Below, piece by piece: positions 44,904 through 55,347 of a DNA stretch of 64,000 nucleotides. A program made the position numbers and the translations under genes. The DNA comes from Acidocella sp. (GTDB lineage: Bacteria > Pseudomonadota > Alphaproteobacteria > Acetobacterales > Acetobacteraceae), in contig DAIDEE010000049.1 of the NCBI GenBank assembly GCA_027308685.1, positions 1 to 64,000 of the forward strand. The letters run 5' to 3'. The notes beneath the pieces are model-generated. The model saw nothing but the letters and a program-made list of their open reading frames with translations. It ran no database searches and had not been told where the DNA came from. Within the stretch, counting starts at the first letter, position 1. Each line of letters opens with the position of its first letter.

Positions 44904-45497
44904 TTAAAAAGCATTTGACAGGGCCTGAATTGATGCTGCGCCGCAACTAAAACCTGCCAGTTGTTTGACCGTTTTCCCGTTAATTCCGCCTAATGCGTAG
45001 GCTTTGGCGGGTTTGGCGCAGGCCGCCAGCCGCCGCCACCGGCAGGGGCCCCATGTGCGTCCGCCGGGGTGACTGCCGGTGGAGAACGCCGGTGAGATAA
45101 AGATAATCTCGGCCTTGGCACGGCGGGCGCGGATGACCTCCGCCATATTATGGGCCGAGGCCGTATGCAGGCCGGTGGGGGGCCGGGGGTGGGCCGCAGC
45201 ACGTCCGCCACGCAGATGCACCCCGGCGTGCAGACGGGCGGCGAGGCTTGCATCGCCCGCCACCACCAGGGCGATCCGCCGGGCTTTGCAGAGTTTGGCG
45301 ATGCGCTCGCCCAGGGCCGCGCGACCCGGTGTGCCGTCATGGCGGAACACCACGCCGCTGATGCCCGGCGGCAGTGCTGCGATACTGGGCAACGGGTCGG
45401 GCAGCCGCACGGCGTCGGTGAACAGCCATAGGATGGGGAGCTTATTGCGCCGCCGCCGCTTTACCTGGCGTGCCCAGGTTAGTAACCCTTGGTCCAT
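44904..45497 (-). CDS. Thiamine phosphate synthase/TenI-family protein
   Basis: A 197-residue TIM-barrel protein of the ThiE/TenI family. LPILWLFTDAVRLPDP is the barrel start, LHAGVHLRGG and HTASAHNMAEVIRARRA replace the usual HLGQxD and SxHxxxE blocks, IIFISPAFSTGSHPGG matches SPVFxTxxKxG, and AYALGGINGKTVKQL the phosphate site GGI. The ThiE catalytic and pyrophosphate-binding residues are only partly kept, so it may be a TenI-like relative rather than a functional ThiE. Its ATG overlaps the divergent YggS-family ATG in CCATGG; internal starts are possible. No TPP riboswitch is seen. Confidence 0.72.
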   Translation of the reverse strand: MDQGLLTWARQVKRRRRNKLPILWLFTDAVRLPDPLPSIAALPPGISGVVFRHDGTPGRAALGERIAKLCKARRIALVVAGDASLAARLHAGVHLRGGRAAAHPRPPTGLHTASAHNMAEVIRARRAKAEIIFISPAFSTGSHPGGRTWGPCRWRRLAACAKPAKAYALGGINGKTVKQLAGFSCGAASIQALSNAF

Positions 45498-46197
45498 GGC
45501 TAACCTTATATCTGTCCCCGAAGCGCTCGCCAGTGTGCTGGCACGAATTCACTATGCCGCACTGGCGGCAGGGCGGCGGCCGGAGGATGTGACCCTGGTG
45601 GCGGTCTCCAAGACCCATGGGCCGGAAGCAGTGGCGGCAGTGCTGGCGGCGGGGCAGATGGCGTTTGGCGAGAACCGGCTGCAGGAGGCGGCGGCGAAGT
45701 TTCCGGCGCTGCTGGCGCAATATCCGGCGGCGCGGCTGCATCTGATCGGCGGCTTGCAGACCAATAAAGCCAAGGAGGCGGTGCGGCTGTGCCATTTGAT
45801 CGAGACGCTCGACCGCCCCAAACTGGCGGATGCCATTGCAAACGCGGCGACGACGGTGGGTAAATGCCCGGATTTGCTGGTGCAGGTGAATATCGGCGAC
45901 GAGCCGCAAAAATCCGGCGTGGCGGTGGCGGATGCTGATGGATTTATTAGGGACATGCGGGCGCGCTTTGGCGCTTCGGTGACCGGGCTGATGTGTATTC
46001 CGCCCGCCGATGAAGACCCGGTGCCGTATTTCAAGCGGTTGGTGGCGATGGCAGATGCACATGGGCTGGCGGTACGCTCGATGGGAATGTCAGGCGATTT
46101 TGAAGCGGCGATTGCCTGCGGGGCGACGCATGTAAGGGTGGGTTCGGCGATTTTCGGGGCGCGCGGGGTTAGTCCCGGTACTTCAGCGCGTCCATGA
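45496..46197 (+). CDS. YggS-family PLP homeostasis protein
   Basis: A 233-residue YggS/PROSC-family protein, a PLP-binding barrel without catalytic domain that buffers vitamin B6. The PLP lysine is in LVAVSKTHG (K39). FGENRLQEAAAKFPAL, HLIGGLQTNKAKEAV, VNIGDEPQKSGV and MGMSGDFEAAIACGATHVR (in part) are family blocks. The ATG at 45496 is selected because YggS starts close to this position; the long frame upstream overlaps the divergent gene. Its 3' end overlaps that of convergent purK by 29 bases. Confidence 0.92.
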   Translation: MANLISVPEALASVLARIHYAALAAGRRPEDVTLVAVSKTHGPEAVAAVLAAGQMAFGENRLQEAAAKFPALLAQYPAARLHLIGGLQTNKAKEAVRLCHLIETLDRPKLADAIANAATTVGKCPDLLVQVNIGDEPQKSGVAVADADGFIRDMRARFGASVTGLMCIPPADEDPVPYFKRLVAMADAHGLAVRSMGMSGDFEAAIACGATHVRVGSAIFGARGVSPGTSARP

Positions 46198-47290
46198 TCC
46201 CGAAGTCCCCCGGCAGGCTGCCTTTGGGGAACAGGCGGTTGATGTGGCCCATTTTGCGGCCCGGCCGGGCGACGGTTTTGCCGTAATGGTGCGGGATCAG
46301 GCCAGGCGTGGCTACAATGGCGGGCCAGTCCGCCATGTCATCCGGGCCGATCAGGTTTTTCATCACCGCGTCTGAATGGCGGGATGCCGGCGGCAACGGC
46401 AGGCCGGCAACCGCGCGGATGTGCATCTCGAACTGGCTGGCCGGGCAGGCATCGAGGGTCCAGTGGCCGGAATTATGCGGGCGCGGCGCGATTTCATTGA
46501 CCAGCAGCGTGCCGGTGGCGGTGACGAACATCTCCACCGCCAGCAAGCCGGTGAGGTTGAGTTTCTCGGCAATCAACCGGCCCAGGCGGGTGGCCTCGGC
46601 CAAGATCTCCAGCGGCAGCGGGGCGGGGGCCAGCGTGAGGTCGAGAATATGGTGTTTGTGGCGGTTCTCAACGGGGTCGAAGCTGGCGATGCTGCCATCG
46701 GCGCTACGGGCGACGATAACTGAGATTTCGCAGGCAAAATTGATGAAGCCTTCCAGCACCAGCGGCTTGGGGGCGAGGGCGGCGAAGGCGGCGGCGGCGT
46801 CATGCTGGGTGCGCAGCATGGCCTGGCCCTTGCCGTCGTAGCCGAGCCGGGTGGTTTTCAGCACAGCGGGCAGGCCAAGCGTGGCAATGGCGGCGGCGAG
46901 GTCAGCCTCGGATTCGACGGCGGCATAGGGCGCGGTGGGGACGCCGATGCTGTTCAGGAAGGCTTTTTCGGCGAGGCGGTCCTGGCTGATCGCCAAAACC
47001 TCAGCACTTGGGTGCACCGGCTTCAGGCTGGTGAGCAATTGCAGGCTGGTGGCGGGGATGTTCTCGAACTCAAAAGTAACCACATCCACCGTGGCGGCAA
47101 AGATTTTCAGCGCGGCTTGGTCGGTATAGGCCGCCACGGTGGTCTGGGCGGCCACCAGCGCAGCCGGGCTGTCAGGCTCCGGGGTGAAAATATGGGCGCG
47201 GTAGCCCAGGCGGGCGGCGGCCATCGCGGACATCCGGCCTAATTGGCCGCCGCCAATGATGCCGATGGTCGAACCAGGGGGTAAGCTCAT
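46169..47290 (-). CDS. purK: N5-carboxyaminoimidazole ribonucleotide synthase
   Basis: A 373-residue ATP-grasp enzyme of purine synthesis (AIR plus bicarbonate to N5-CAIR). [18 protein letters not shown] is the N-terminal dinucleotide-like fold, [14 protein letters not shown] the ATP lysine region, and [16 protein letters not shown] the ATP-grasp metal site. It overlaps purE by four bases and is translated after it. Its 3' end crosses the convergent YggS-family gene. Confidence 0.95.
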   Translation of the reverse strand: MSLPPGSTIGIIGGGQLGRMSAMAAARLGYRAHIFTPEPDSPAALVAAQTTVAAYTDQAALKIFAATVDVVTFEFENIPATSLQLLTSLKPVHPSAEVLAISQDRLAEKAFLNSIGVPTAPYAAVESEADLAAAIATLGLPAVLKTTRLGYDGKGQAMLRTQHDAAAAFAALAPKPLVLEGFINFACEISVIVARSADGSIASFDPVENRHKHHILDLTLAPAPLPLEILAEATRLGRLIAEKLNLTGLLAVEMFVTATGTLLVNEIAPRPHNSGHWTLDACPASQFEMHIRAVAGLPLPPASRHSDAVMKNLIGPDDMADWPAIVATPGLIPHHYGKTVARPGRKMGHINRLFPKGSLPGDFGIMDALKYRD

Positions 47291-47769
47291 TCGGGAAATT
47301 CGGGAACGGCTTCGGTTTGTTCGGCCCGCAAGGCGGCGAGGCGGGTGCTCAACGCGGGGTCCGATAACGCCAGGATGGAGGCTGCCAAAATCCCGGCGTT
47401 GATGGCGCCGGGCTTGCCGATGGCCAACGTGCCGACCGGAATGCCGCCCGGCATCTGCACGATTGAAAGTAAACTATCCTGACCCTGCAACGCGGTGCTG
47501 GCCACGGGTACGCCCAGAACCGGCAGAATGGTCATGGAAGCTGCCATGCCCGGCAGATGCGCCGCCCCGCCGGCGCCGGCGATGATGATTTTCAAGCCGC
47601 GGGCCTGGGCCGAGGTGGCGTAGTTAAACAGCCGTTGCGGCGTGCGGTGCGCCGAGACCACCTTGGCCTCGTACGCCACGCCGAGTTTTTGCAGGATGTC
47701 TGCGGCATGCTGCATCACGGGCCAGTCTGACCGGCTGCCCATGATGATACCAACCAGAGGTTTGTTCAT
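47287..47769 (-). CDS. purE: N5-CAIR mutase
   Basis: A 160-residue class I PurE that converts N5-CAIR to [20 protein letters not shown] holds the Ser/Asp substrate site, VVSAHRTP the catalytic His, and [15 protein letters not shown] plus [10 protein letters not shown] complete the pocket. Position before purK and four-base overlaps on both sides support a DUF465-purE-purK operon. Confidence 0.96.
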   Translation of the reverse strand: MNKPLVGIIMGSRSDWPVMQHAADILQKLGVAYEAKVVSAHRTPQRLFNYATSAQARGLKIIIAGAGGAAHLPGMAASMTILPVLGVPVASTALQGQDSLLSIVQMPGGIPVGTLAIGKPGAINAGILAASILALSDPALSTRLAALRAEQTEAVPEFPE

Positions 47770-47969
47770 GCGGTGCGGTCCGGGATCAGGCGGCTTTCCA
47801 GCCAGGCAATTTCATCCTTCAGGCCGAGTTTGCGCTTTTTAAGCCGCTGGATCTGCAACTGGTCGAGCGGGCTGTGCTCGGTGATGCGGGCGATCACGGT
47901 ATCGAGGTCCCGGTGTTCGCTGCGCAGCGCGTGCAGGCGGCGGAGGAGGTTGTCTTTGTCGGTCAGCAT
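47766..47969 (-). CDS. YdcH/DUF465 small helical protein
   Basis: A 67-residue DUF465 protein, a short antiparallel helical hairpin of unknown function. [20 protein letters not shown] and [20 protein letters not shown] are the family core. The ATG at 47969 begins MLTDKDN; an in-frame TTG at 48020 would add 17 residues. It precedes purE with a four-base overlap, a common alphaproteobacterial arrangement. Confidence 0.8.
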   Translation of the reverse strand: MLTDKDNLLRRLHALRSEHRDLDTVIARITEHSPLDQLQIQRLKKRKLGLKDEIAWLESRLIPDRTA

Positions 47970-48142
47970 GGCGGAGCCATAGAGCGAATCCTTGTCGGCT
48001 GGAACCGAAATCTTTGGCAATACGATTTAAGTGTGCGTTTATTCAGATGACAAAGATGTGGCAATGGGGTTAGCCTCATAAGTCCGGGGGTTCCCGGATT
48101 TGATACGGCAACATCGCCTACCCCACTTTTTCAGGAGGGATT

Positions 48143-48316
48143 ATGAGCCTGCAATCGCATATCGAAGCGCTCAAAGAGCGTCACGCCAGTTTGGAGACAA
48201 AAATTCACTTGGAGGATTCCCGGCCGCGCCCTGATGACGGGCAATTGGCCAAGTTGAAGCTGGAGAAATTGCGATTGAAAGAGGAAATGGCGCGACTGCG
48301 ACCCTCAGCAGGCTGA
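48143..48316 (+). CDS. Second YdcH/DUF465 small protein
   Basis: A 57-residue protein after a strong AGGAGGG ribosome-binding site. MSLQSHIEALKERHASLETK and KLKLEKLRLKEEMARLR form two charged helices as in DUF465 (YdcH) proteins. It is divergent from the first DUF465 gene 174 bases away, and ends just before a Rho-independent terminator, so it is a single-gene transcript. Function unknown. Confidence 0.8.
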   Translation: MSLQSHIEALKERHASLETKIHLEDSRPRPDDGQLAKLKLEKLRLKEEMARLRPSAG

Positions 48317-48330
48317 GGGTTCTGGTTCCC

Positions 48331-48366
48331 AAACCCGGCATGGCGATACGGCTATGCCGGGTTTTT
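48331..48366 (+). terminator. Rho-independent terminator after the small DUF465 gene
   Basis: ACCCGGCAT (48333-48341) pairs with ATGCCGGGT (48354-48362), extended by three inner pairs, and is followed by five T residues. It insulates the leuA leader region. Confidence 0.85.
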
Positions 48367-48440
48367 CATGGCCGAAATTTGAAAGGCCGGGTTGCGGGAG
48401 TTGCCTTGCTCAACGCGACGGATTGTCCTAGCGTCACGTT

Positions 48441-48560
48441 ATGGCATTGCCCGAGACCATTTTTGGACTCCTCCTTCGACTTACGCACCCCTGGGCGTAG
48501 TCAAGCCGCGCGACCTCATCGTCAGCCGGCAACGTTCAGGGGAAATGCCCTCGTTAAATT
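48441..48560 (+). promoter_or_regulatory. leuA leader peptide and attenuator-like hairpin
   Basis: An ATG at 48441 opens a 19-codon peptide, MALPETIFGLLLRLTHPWA, ending at TAG 48498-48500. Codons 10-14 read CTC CTC CTT CGA CTT, four leucines in five, 97 bases before leuA. Downstream AACG/CGTT and AGGG/CCCT form a hairpin (48531-48555) followed by AAATTT. Leucine-rich leader peptides before leuA are an established attenuation mechanism in Proteobacteria. The ribosome-binding site is weak and the terminator lacks a strong T-tract, so this is likely but not proved. Confidence 0.6.
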
Positions 48561-48596
48561 TCCATTGGCATTCTGAGCGTGTAGCGGAGCAAGTTT

Positions 48597-50171
48597 ATGA
48601 GCATCAATCATCCTAATTTCGGCCAGGTCAGCGCGAATCGCGTGATCATGTTCGACACCACGTTGCGTGACGGCGAGCAATCGCCAGGGTTTTCGATGAA
48701 CCTCGACGAAAAAGTGCGGATGGCGGAAATGCTGGCCGAACTGGGTGTCGATGTGATCGAAGCCGGGTTCCCGATCGCCAGCATCGGCGATTTTGACAGT
48801 GTGAAAACCATTGCGGAGACCGTGAAAGGCCCTGTGATCGCAGGGCTGGCGCGGTCCGGCGCGGCGGATATCATCCGCGCCGGGGAAGCTGTGAAAGCCG
48901 CTGAGCGCAAGCGGATTCATACCTTTATTTCAACCTCGCCGCTGCACATGAAGTACAAATTGCGGATGGAGCCGGAGGCCGTGTTGGCGGCGGTGACGGC
49001 CTCCGTGACGCTGGCGCGCGATTACACCGATGACGTGGAATGGTCCGCCGAGGATGGCAGCCGCACCGACCCGGATTTTTTATGCCGGTGCGTGGAAGCC
49101 GCGATTGCGGCGGGCGCTACCACCATCAATATCCCCGATACCGTGGGTTATGCGGTGCCGGAGGATATGGCGCGGATTTTCAGCATGGTGCGCGAACGCG
49201 TGCCGGGGGCGGAGAAAGCCATTTTCTCCACCCATTGCCATAATGATTTGGGTCTGGCGGTGGCGAATACTCTGGCGGCGGTGAAGGCCGGGGCAAGGCA
49301 GATTGAGTGCACCATCAACGGCATCGGCGAGCGTGCCGGGAATGCGGCTTTGGAAGAAGTGGCGATGGCGATTCGTACCCGGCCGGATGTGGCGCCTTAT
49401 GTGCATAATATTGACACCACGCGGATTTTGCGGACCTCCAAGCTGCTGGCGACCATCACCGGGTTTGATGTGCAGCCCAACAAGGCGATTGTGGGCCGTA
49501 ATGCGTTTGCGCATGAATCGGGCATTCATCAGGATGGGATGCTGAAAAACGCCGCCACTTATGAGATTATGACGCCGGAGAGCGTGGGCTGGCAGAAAAC
49601 CTCGCTGGTGATGGGCAAACATTCGGGCCGGGCGGCGTTCCGCGATAAATTGGCGACGCTGGGTTACGGCGAATTGGGTGATAACGCCTTGAACGATGCA
49701 TTTCGCCGGTTCAAGGATTTGGCTGACCGCAAAAAGATTGTTTACGACGATGACATTGTGGCGCTGGTCGATGACGAGGTGATGCGCGACCATCAGCGGA
49801 TTAAATTCGTCTCGCTGGAATTGTGGGCGGGCTCAAAGGCCAAGCCGCGGGCGCTGCTGGAGCTGGATGTAGATGGCACCGTGCACACCGCCGAGGCGCT
49901 GGGCGATGGGCCGGTGGATGCCACCTTCAACGCCATTCACGCGATTTTCCCGCATACCGCGGAGTTACGTTTGTTCTCGGTGGGTGCGGTTACTGAAGGC
50001 ACCGACGCGCAGGCGAAATGCTCGGTGCGGCTGGAGGAGGATGGCAAGCTGGTTGATGGCCAGGGTGCTGATACCGATACCATCGTGGCGGCGGCGCGGG
50101 CATATTTGCACGCCTTGAATAAGCTGCTGGTGAAGCGGGCGCGGACCGCCCCGGCGGCGCTGGCAAGCTAG
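48597..50171 (+). CDS. leuA: 2-isopropylmalate synthase
   Basis: A 524-residue LeuA, first committed enzyme of leucine synthesis (2-oxoisovalerate plus acetyl-CoA). [18 protein letters not shown] binds metal and substrate, [19 protein letters not shown] carries the HxH metal ligands, and [15 protein letters not shown] is the linker to the C-terminal leucine-binding regulatory domain (about 400-510), so feedback inhibition is expected. The presence of a leucine-rich leader suggests a second layer of control. Confidence 0.96.
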   Translation: MSINHPNFGQVSANRVIMFDTTLRDGEQSPGFSMNLDEKVRMAEMLAELGVDVIEAGFPIASIGDFDSVKTIAETVKGPVIAGLARSGAADIIRAGEAVKAAERKRIHTFISTSPLHMKYKLRMEPEAVLAAVTASVTLARDYTDDVEWSAEDGSRTDPDFLCRCVEAAIAAGATTINIPDTVGYAVPEDMARIFSMVRERVPGAEKAIFSTHCHNDLGLAVANTLAAVKAGARQIECTINGIGERAGNAALEEVAMAIRTRPDVAPYVHNIDTTRILRTSKLLATITGFDVQPNKAIVGRNAFAHESGIHQDGMLKNAATYEIMTPESVGWQKTSLVMGKHSGRAAFRDKLATLGYGELGDNALNDAFRRFKDLADRKKIVYDDDIVALVDDEVMRDHQRIKFVSLELWAGSKAKPRALLELDVDGTVHTAEALGDGPVDATFNAIHAIFPHTAELRLFSVGAVTEGTDAQAKCSVRLEEDGKLVDGQGADTDTIVAAARAYLHALNKLLVKRARTAPAALAS

Positions 50172-50233
50172 GTTAAGCCGTCGTGGCCGCTTTCGCGGCC
50201 ATGACGAGACAGATAGCGGGCTGCCGCCCTTCC

Positions 50234-50470
50234 TTAGTGGCCAAGATTAAGTTGGTTATGGGTGGTTGCGGCCCCTGTAAGGGCGCCGGCGCCGGCACCG
50301 ATCAGCGCCCCCGTTCCGGCTCCCATGCCGGTAGCTGCCCCAATGATAGCACCCCCCGCAGCACCGATCGCGCCACCGGTAAGTGCCCGATGACCAGGCG
50401 AATACCCACAGCCAGCCAAGGTGGAGAGGGATAAAACCAGCAAAGCCGGTGCGGTGAATTTGCGTAGCAT
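50234..50470 (-). CDS. Glycine-zipper lipoprotein
   Basis: A 78-residue small lipoprotein. MLRKFTAPALLVLSLSTLAG is the signal, with lipobox LAGC. The mature part is a glycine zipper with repeated GxxxG/A spacing (GGAIGAAGGAIIGAATGMGA), like the OmpA-associated SlyB/Rcs-type zippers that insert in membranes. A longer start is in frame but would place the signal internally. Function unknown; divergent from mreB. Confidence 0.75.
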   Translation of the reverse strand: MLRKFTAPALLVLSLSTLAGCGYSPGHRALTGGAIGAAGGAIIGAATGMGAGTGALIGAGAGALTGAATTHNQLNLGH

Positions 50471-50610
50471 GATGAGTGCTCCTGATTGTTGCATCACACC
50501 TGCTATATTTTTCGGGAAACGATGATTTCCAGCCCAAAGCTGGCGGTCTGACTAAAGCTTAATGAAGCGCTTAGGTTCGCGCCTGAGGATGAGCCGCAAT
50601 GCTGAGCTGA

Positions 50611-51753
<1,143 letters not shown>

Positions 51754-51762
51754 GCCTTCATA

Positions 51763-51782
51763 TCGAGCCATCGTTGGCTCGA
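51763..51782 (+). terminator. Hairpin after mreB
   Basis: TCGAGCCA-TCGT-TGGCTCGA is a perfect 8-base-pair stem ten bases after the mreB stop. No T-tract follows, so termination would need Rho or be weak. Confidence 0.45.
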
Positions 51783-51867
51783 CCCCTGCACAACGCGGCC
51801 GAAATTGCGTTAACTCACGCGGGCTGCGGCCGGGCGGCGCGGGTGCAGGGGGCGCGGGGCAGATCGC

Positions 51868-52332
51868 CTACCCAACCACCACAACCACCACATGGTCGGC
51901 ATCAACCTCACCTAAAGCGGTGTGCAAGGCTGTGATACCCTCCAGCATCATGTCGCCAGCCTCTTCCTCTTCCTCCTCGGCAAAATCTTCGTAGGCTTCG
52001 CGCAGTTCCTTTTTGGTGAAATTCTCCGGGTTGAGCGATTCCAGATACTTAGCCTTGTCATCGACGGTCAAAATCACCACCATCGCCTCCATCGCCTCAG
52101 CAAGGTCGGCCACCACCTCGTTTTCGCTGGTCTCCAGGTCGATATCGTATTCCTCGGAGAGCACCGGCAGCAGCACCTCGAACACCTCGCCATCCCAGTC
52201 ATAGTCCGCCACCGAAGTGCCGTTAGCAGCCAGATAGCTCATGAAGGCCTGCGGGTCTTCGTCATTTGCGGCCTCAACCAGTTCAGCCAAATCAGCGCGG
52301 GCAAGCCGGGTAAAGGTAGCGGTGGCCGACAT
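51868..52332 (-). CDS. Acidic hypothetical protein
   Basis: I do not recognise the family. The 154-residue protein is strongly acidic, with an uninterrupted six-Glu run in AEEEEEEAG, and ends in six consecutive valines before Gly. There is no signal peptide or membrane helix. A central FEVLLPVLSEEYDIDLE block and the FTKKELREAYEDF helix are its most distinctive parts. Third-position GC bias and a continuous frame support coding. It converges on mreB. Confidence 0.65.
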   Translation of the reverse strand: MSATATFTRLARADLAELVEAANDEDPQAFMSYLAANGTSVADYDWDGEVFEVLLPVLSEEYDIDLETSENEVVADLAEAMEAMVVILTVDDKAKYLESLNPENFTKKELREAYEDFAEEEEEEAGDMMLEGITALHTALGEVDADHVVVVVVG

Positions 52333-52413
52333 GTTTGCACTCCTGGTGGTTGGTTAGGTTCCAGGTGTCATACCAGCCAGATTCCGCCCTGCCAACGCCG
52401 AAAACATGACAGC

Positions 52414-54300
52414 TCAGTCAAGCGCATCCGGCCCGGCAAACAAGCCGCTCAACCCATCAATAATCATCTGCGCGGTTTGCTCAGGAGAAGCCTGCGCGGT
52501 CAGCAAATGAAACTCCGGCGCCTGGGGCGGCTCATACGGGCTGGAGATACCTGTGAAATTAGCAATCTGCCCGGCGTCGGCCTTTTTATAAAGGCCCTTC
52601 GGGTCGCGCTGGCGGCAGACCTCAATCGGGGTATCCACAAACACCTCAAAAAACTGCCCCGGCCCGGCCAGTTCCCGCGCCATCTGCCGCTCCGCCCGAA
52701 ACGGCGAGATGAACGATACCAGCACGATCAACCCGGCATCGGCAAACAGCTTCGCCACCTCCGCCACCCGGCGGATATTCTCCACCCGGTCGGTATCGGT
52801 GAAGCCTAAATCACGGTTCAGCCCGTGGCGCACATTATCGCCATCCAGCATGTAGGTGTGCGCGCCCAGGGCGTGCAGCTTGGCTTCCACGGTGTTGGCG
52901 ATGGTGGATTTGCCCGAACCGGATAAGCCGGTGAACCACAATATCGCCGGTCTATGGCCATTCAGCGCGGTCCGCGCCGCCTTATCCACCGTCAGCACCT
53001 GGCGATGCACATTGGTTGAGCGCCGCAGCCCAAACCTTATCATCCCCGCCGCCAGCGTTGCATTGCTCACCCGGTCGATGATGATGAACGCGCCGGTGCG
53101 CCGGTTGACATCATACGCATCAAACGCCACTGGTGCGCTCAGCGAGACATTGACCGTGGCGATTTCGTTTAGTGCCAGGTCGTTACTTGCAATATGCTCA
53201 AAGCTGTTGACATCGGTTTTATACTTCAGCTTGGTAATGGTGCCCGCCACGCTGCGCGTGCCCACCCGGAACAAATAGCTGCGCCCCGGCAGCATCGGCA
53301 CGTCCGACATCCACACGATATCAGCGGCAAACTGCTCGCTCACCTCCGGCAGGTCAGTGGGGGCGGCAAACACATCGCCGCGCGAGGCATCAATTTCAGT
53401 ATCGAGCACCAGGGTAATGGCATCACCCGCAATCGCCTCGGGCTGGTCGCCGTCGTAACTGACAATCCGCGCCACCTGCGCCGCAGCGCCTGAACCCGCC
53501 ACCGTGACCTTATCACCCGGACGCACAAAACCCGAGCCCACCGTGCCGGAAAATCCACGAAAATCCAGGTTCGGCCGGTTCACCCATTGCACCGCCATCC
53601 GGAACGGCATGGCAACCAAATCCTCAGCCGTATCCACCTGTTCCAGATGCGCGAGCAAGGTTGGCCCGTGATACCATGGCATCGCCGCCGACTTGCCCGC
53701 CACATTATCGCCAAACCGGGCCGAGAGCGGAATCGCCACAATATCCTTGAAACCAAACTTGCCCGAGAATGCCGCGAACTCGGATTTGATGGTTTCAAAA
53801 ACGCTTTGGCTATAGCCCATCAAATCAATTTTATTCACCGCCAGCACGATATGCTTGATGCCCAGCAGCGCACAGATAAACGCATGCCGGCGGGTCTGCA
53901 CCTGAATGCCCTTACGCGCATCCACCAGCAAAATGGCCAACTCCGCGCCCGACGCGCCAGTCACCATATTTCGAGTATATTGCTCATGCCCCGGCGTATC
54001 GGCGATGATGAATTTGCGCGACGCCGTACCCATAAACCGGTACGCCACATCGATGGTGATGCCCTGCTCGCGCTCGGCTTGCAGACCATCAACCAGCAGC
54101 GCAAAATCCATATCCGCGCCGGTGGTGCCAAATTTTTTGGAATCATTGGCGAGCGAGACAATCTGATCATCCGGCACCGATTGAGTGTCATAAAGCAACC
54201 GCCCGATCAGCGTGGATTTACCATCATCCACCGAGCCGCAGGTGAGAACCCGCAGCAATGAGCGTTGCGCCGCCAGATTGGTTTGCATCTGTGCGGCCAT
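52414..54300 (-). CDS. cysNC: Bifunctional sulfate adenylyltransferase subunit 1/APS kinase
   Basis: A 628-residue fusion. Residues 1 to about 430 are the CysN GTPase ([19 protein letters not shown] in part, [21 protein letters not shown]) that drives ATP sulfurylase with CysD; about 440-628 are CysC, the APS kinase ([17 protein letters not shown] Walker A and [15 protein letters not shown]). It makes APS and then PAPS from sulfate. The ATG at 54300 shares one base with the cysD stop (TGATG); the TTG one codon earlier is disfavoured. The fusion is common in alphaproteobacteria. Confidence 0.96.
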   Translation of the reverse strand: MAAQMQTNLAAQRSLLRVLTCGSVDDGKSTLIGRLLYDTQSVPDDQIVSLANDSKKFGTTGADMDFALLVDGLQAEREQGITIDVAYRFMGTASRKFIIADTPGHEQYTRNMVTGASGAELAILLVDARKGIQVQTRRHAFICALLGIKHIVLAVNKIDLMGYSQSVFETIKSEFAAFSGKFGFKDIVAIPLSARFGDNVAGKSAAMPWYHGPTLLAHLEQVDTAEDLVAMPFRMAVQWVNRPNLDFRGFSGTVGSGFVRPGDKVTVAGSGAAAQVARIVSYDGDQPEAIAGDAITLVLDTEIDASRGDVFAAPTDLPEVSEQFAADIVWMSDVPMLPGRSYLFRVGTRSVAGTITKLKYKTDVNSFEHIASNDLALNEIATVNVSLSAPVAFDAYDVNRRTGAFIIIDRVSNATLAAGMIRFGLRRSTNVHRQVLTVDKAARTALNGHRPAILWFTGLSGSGKSTIANTVEAKLHALGAHTYMLDGDNVRHGLNRDLGFTDTDRVENIRRVAEVAKLFADAGLIVLVSFISPFRAERQMARELAGPGQFFEVFVDTPIEVCRQRDPKGLYKKADAGQIANFTGISSPYEPPQAPEFHLLTAQASPEQTAQMIIDGLSGLFAGPDALD

Positions 54301-55217
54301 CAAAAATACCCCTCGCGCTTTTTCTTCTCCATCGCGCCGGATTCATCATGGTCGATCAGCCGGCCACTGCGCTCCGAGGTTCGCGCCGCCAGCATCTCAT
54401 CGACAATTTTATTGATCGTATCGGCATCGCTTTCAACCGCGGCGGTCAGCGGGTAGCAGCCGAGCGTGCGGAACCGCACCAACCGCTGCTGTACGGCCTC
54501 ACCTGGCAAAAATTTGAAGCGCTCATCATCCACCATAATGAACTGGCCGTTACGTTCCACCACCGGGCGCAGGGCGGCAAAATACAGCGGCACGATCGGG
54601 ATGTTTTCCTGCTCGATATATTGCCAGATATCCGCCTCGGTCCAATTGGAAAGCGGAAACACCCGGATCGATTCGCCGGGCGAAATGCGCGTGTTGAACA
54701 GCCGCCATAATTCCGGCCGCTGCACTTTGGGGTCCCAGCCATGATTACTGGTACGGAACGAGAATATCCGCTCCTTGGCACGGGATTTTTCCTCATCGCG
54801 CCGCGCCCCGCCAAACGCCGCATCGAAACCAAATTTATTCAGCGCCTGCTTCAGCGCCTCGGTTTTCATCACGTTGGTATAGGTGGAAGCGCCATGGTCG
54901 AACGGGTTGATCCCCGCCGCCCGGCCTTCCTCATTGGTATGCACCAGCAATTCCAGCCCCAGCCGCTTGGCGGTATCATCGCGGAACTTGATCATCTCCT
55001 GGAATTTCCAGGTGGTATCCACATGCAGCAGCGGAAACGGCAGCTTGCCCGGATAAAACGCCTTGAGTGCCAGATGCAGCATCACCGCGGAATCCTTGCC
55101 GATGGAATACAGCATCACCGGGTTGCGGAACTCGGCCGCAACTTCACGCATGATCTCGATGCTTTCAGCTTCAAGCTGATGCAGATGGCTACGGTGCCGC
55201 GGGGGCAGATTTGTCAT
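54300..55217 (-). CDS. cysD: Sulfate adenylyltransferase subunit 2
   Basis: A 305-residue CysD, the PP-loop catalytic subunit of ATP sulfurylase. [20 protein letters not shown] has the SxGKDS PP-loop, [16 protein letters not shown] and [19 protein letters not shown] bind substrate, and the C-terminus ends KKREGYF as in the family. The ATG at 55217 ([12 protein letters not shown]) is used; upstream in-frame codons give a non-family extension of 28 residues. cysD-cysNC is a coupled pair next to metZ. Confidence 0.95.
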   Translation of the reverse strand: MTNLPPRHRSHLHQLEAESIEIMREVAAEFRNPVMLYSIGKDSAVMLHLALKAFYPGKLPFPLLHVDTTWKFQEMIKFRDDTAKRLGLELLVHTNEEGRAAGINPFDHGASTYTNVMKTEALKQALNKFGFDAAFGGARRDEEKSRAKERIFSFRTSNHGWDPKVQRPELWRLFNTRISPGESIRVFPLSNWTEADIWQYIEQENIPIVPLYFAALRPVVERNGQFIMVDDERFKFLPGEAVQQRLVRFRTLGCYPLTAAVESDADTINKIVDEMLAARTSERSGRLIDHDESGAMEKKKREGYF

Positions 55218-55347
55218 GTTATTCACAGCCCGCATGTGGTCGAAAGAAACACTGATTGCAAATCCGGCATGGTTGTTCCACGGGCGGACCTGCCCGCACA
55301 ATATTCCTTCTACACCAAATTAAATAACGAGGATTAAATTCTTACCC

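Noticed and set aside
44692-45497. TPP riboswitch controlling the ThiE-like gene
   Set aside because: The upstream sequence is inside the divergent YggS-family gene and shows no THI-box-like CTGAGA or related pairing.
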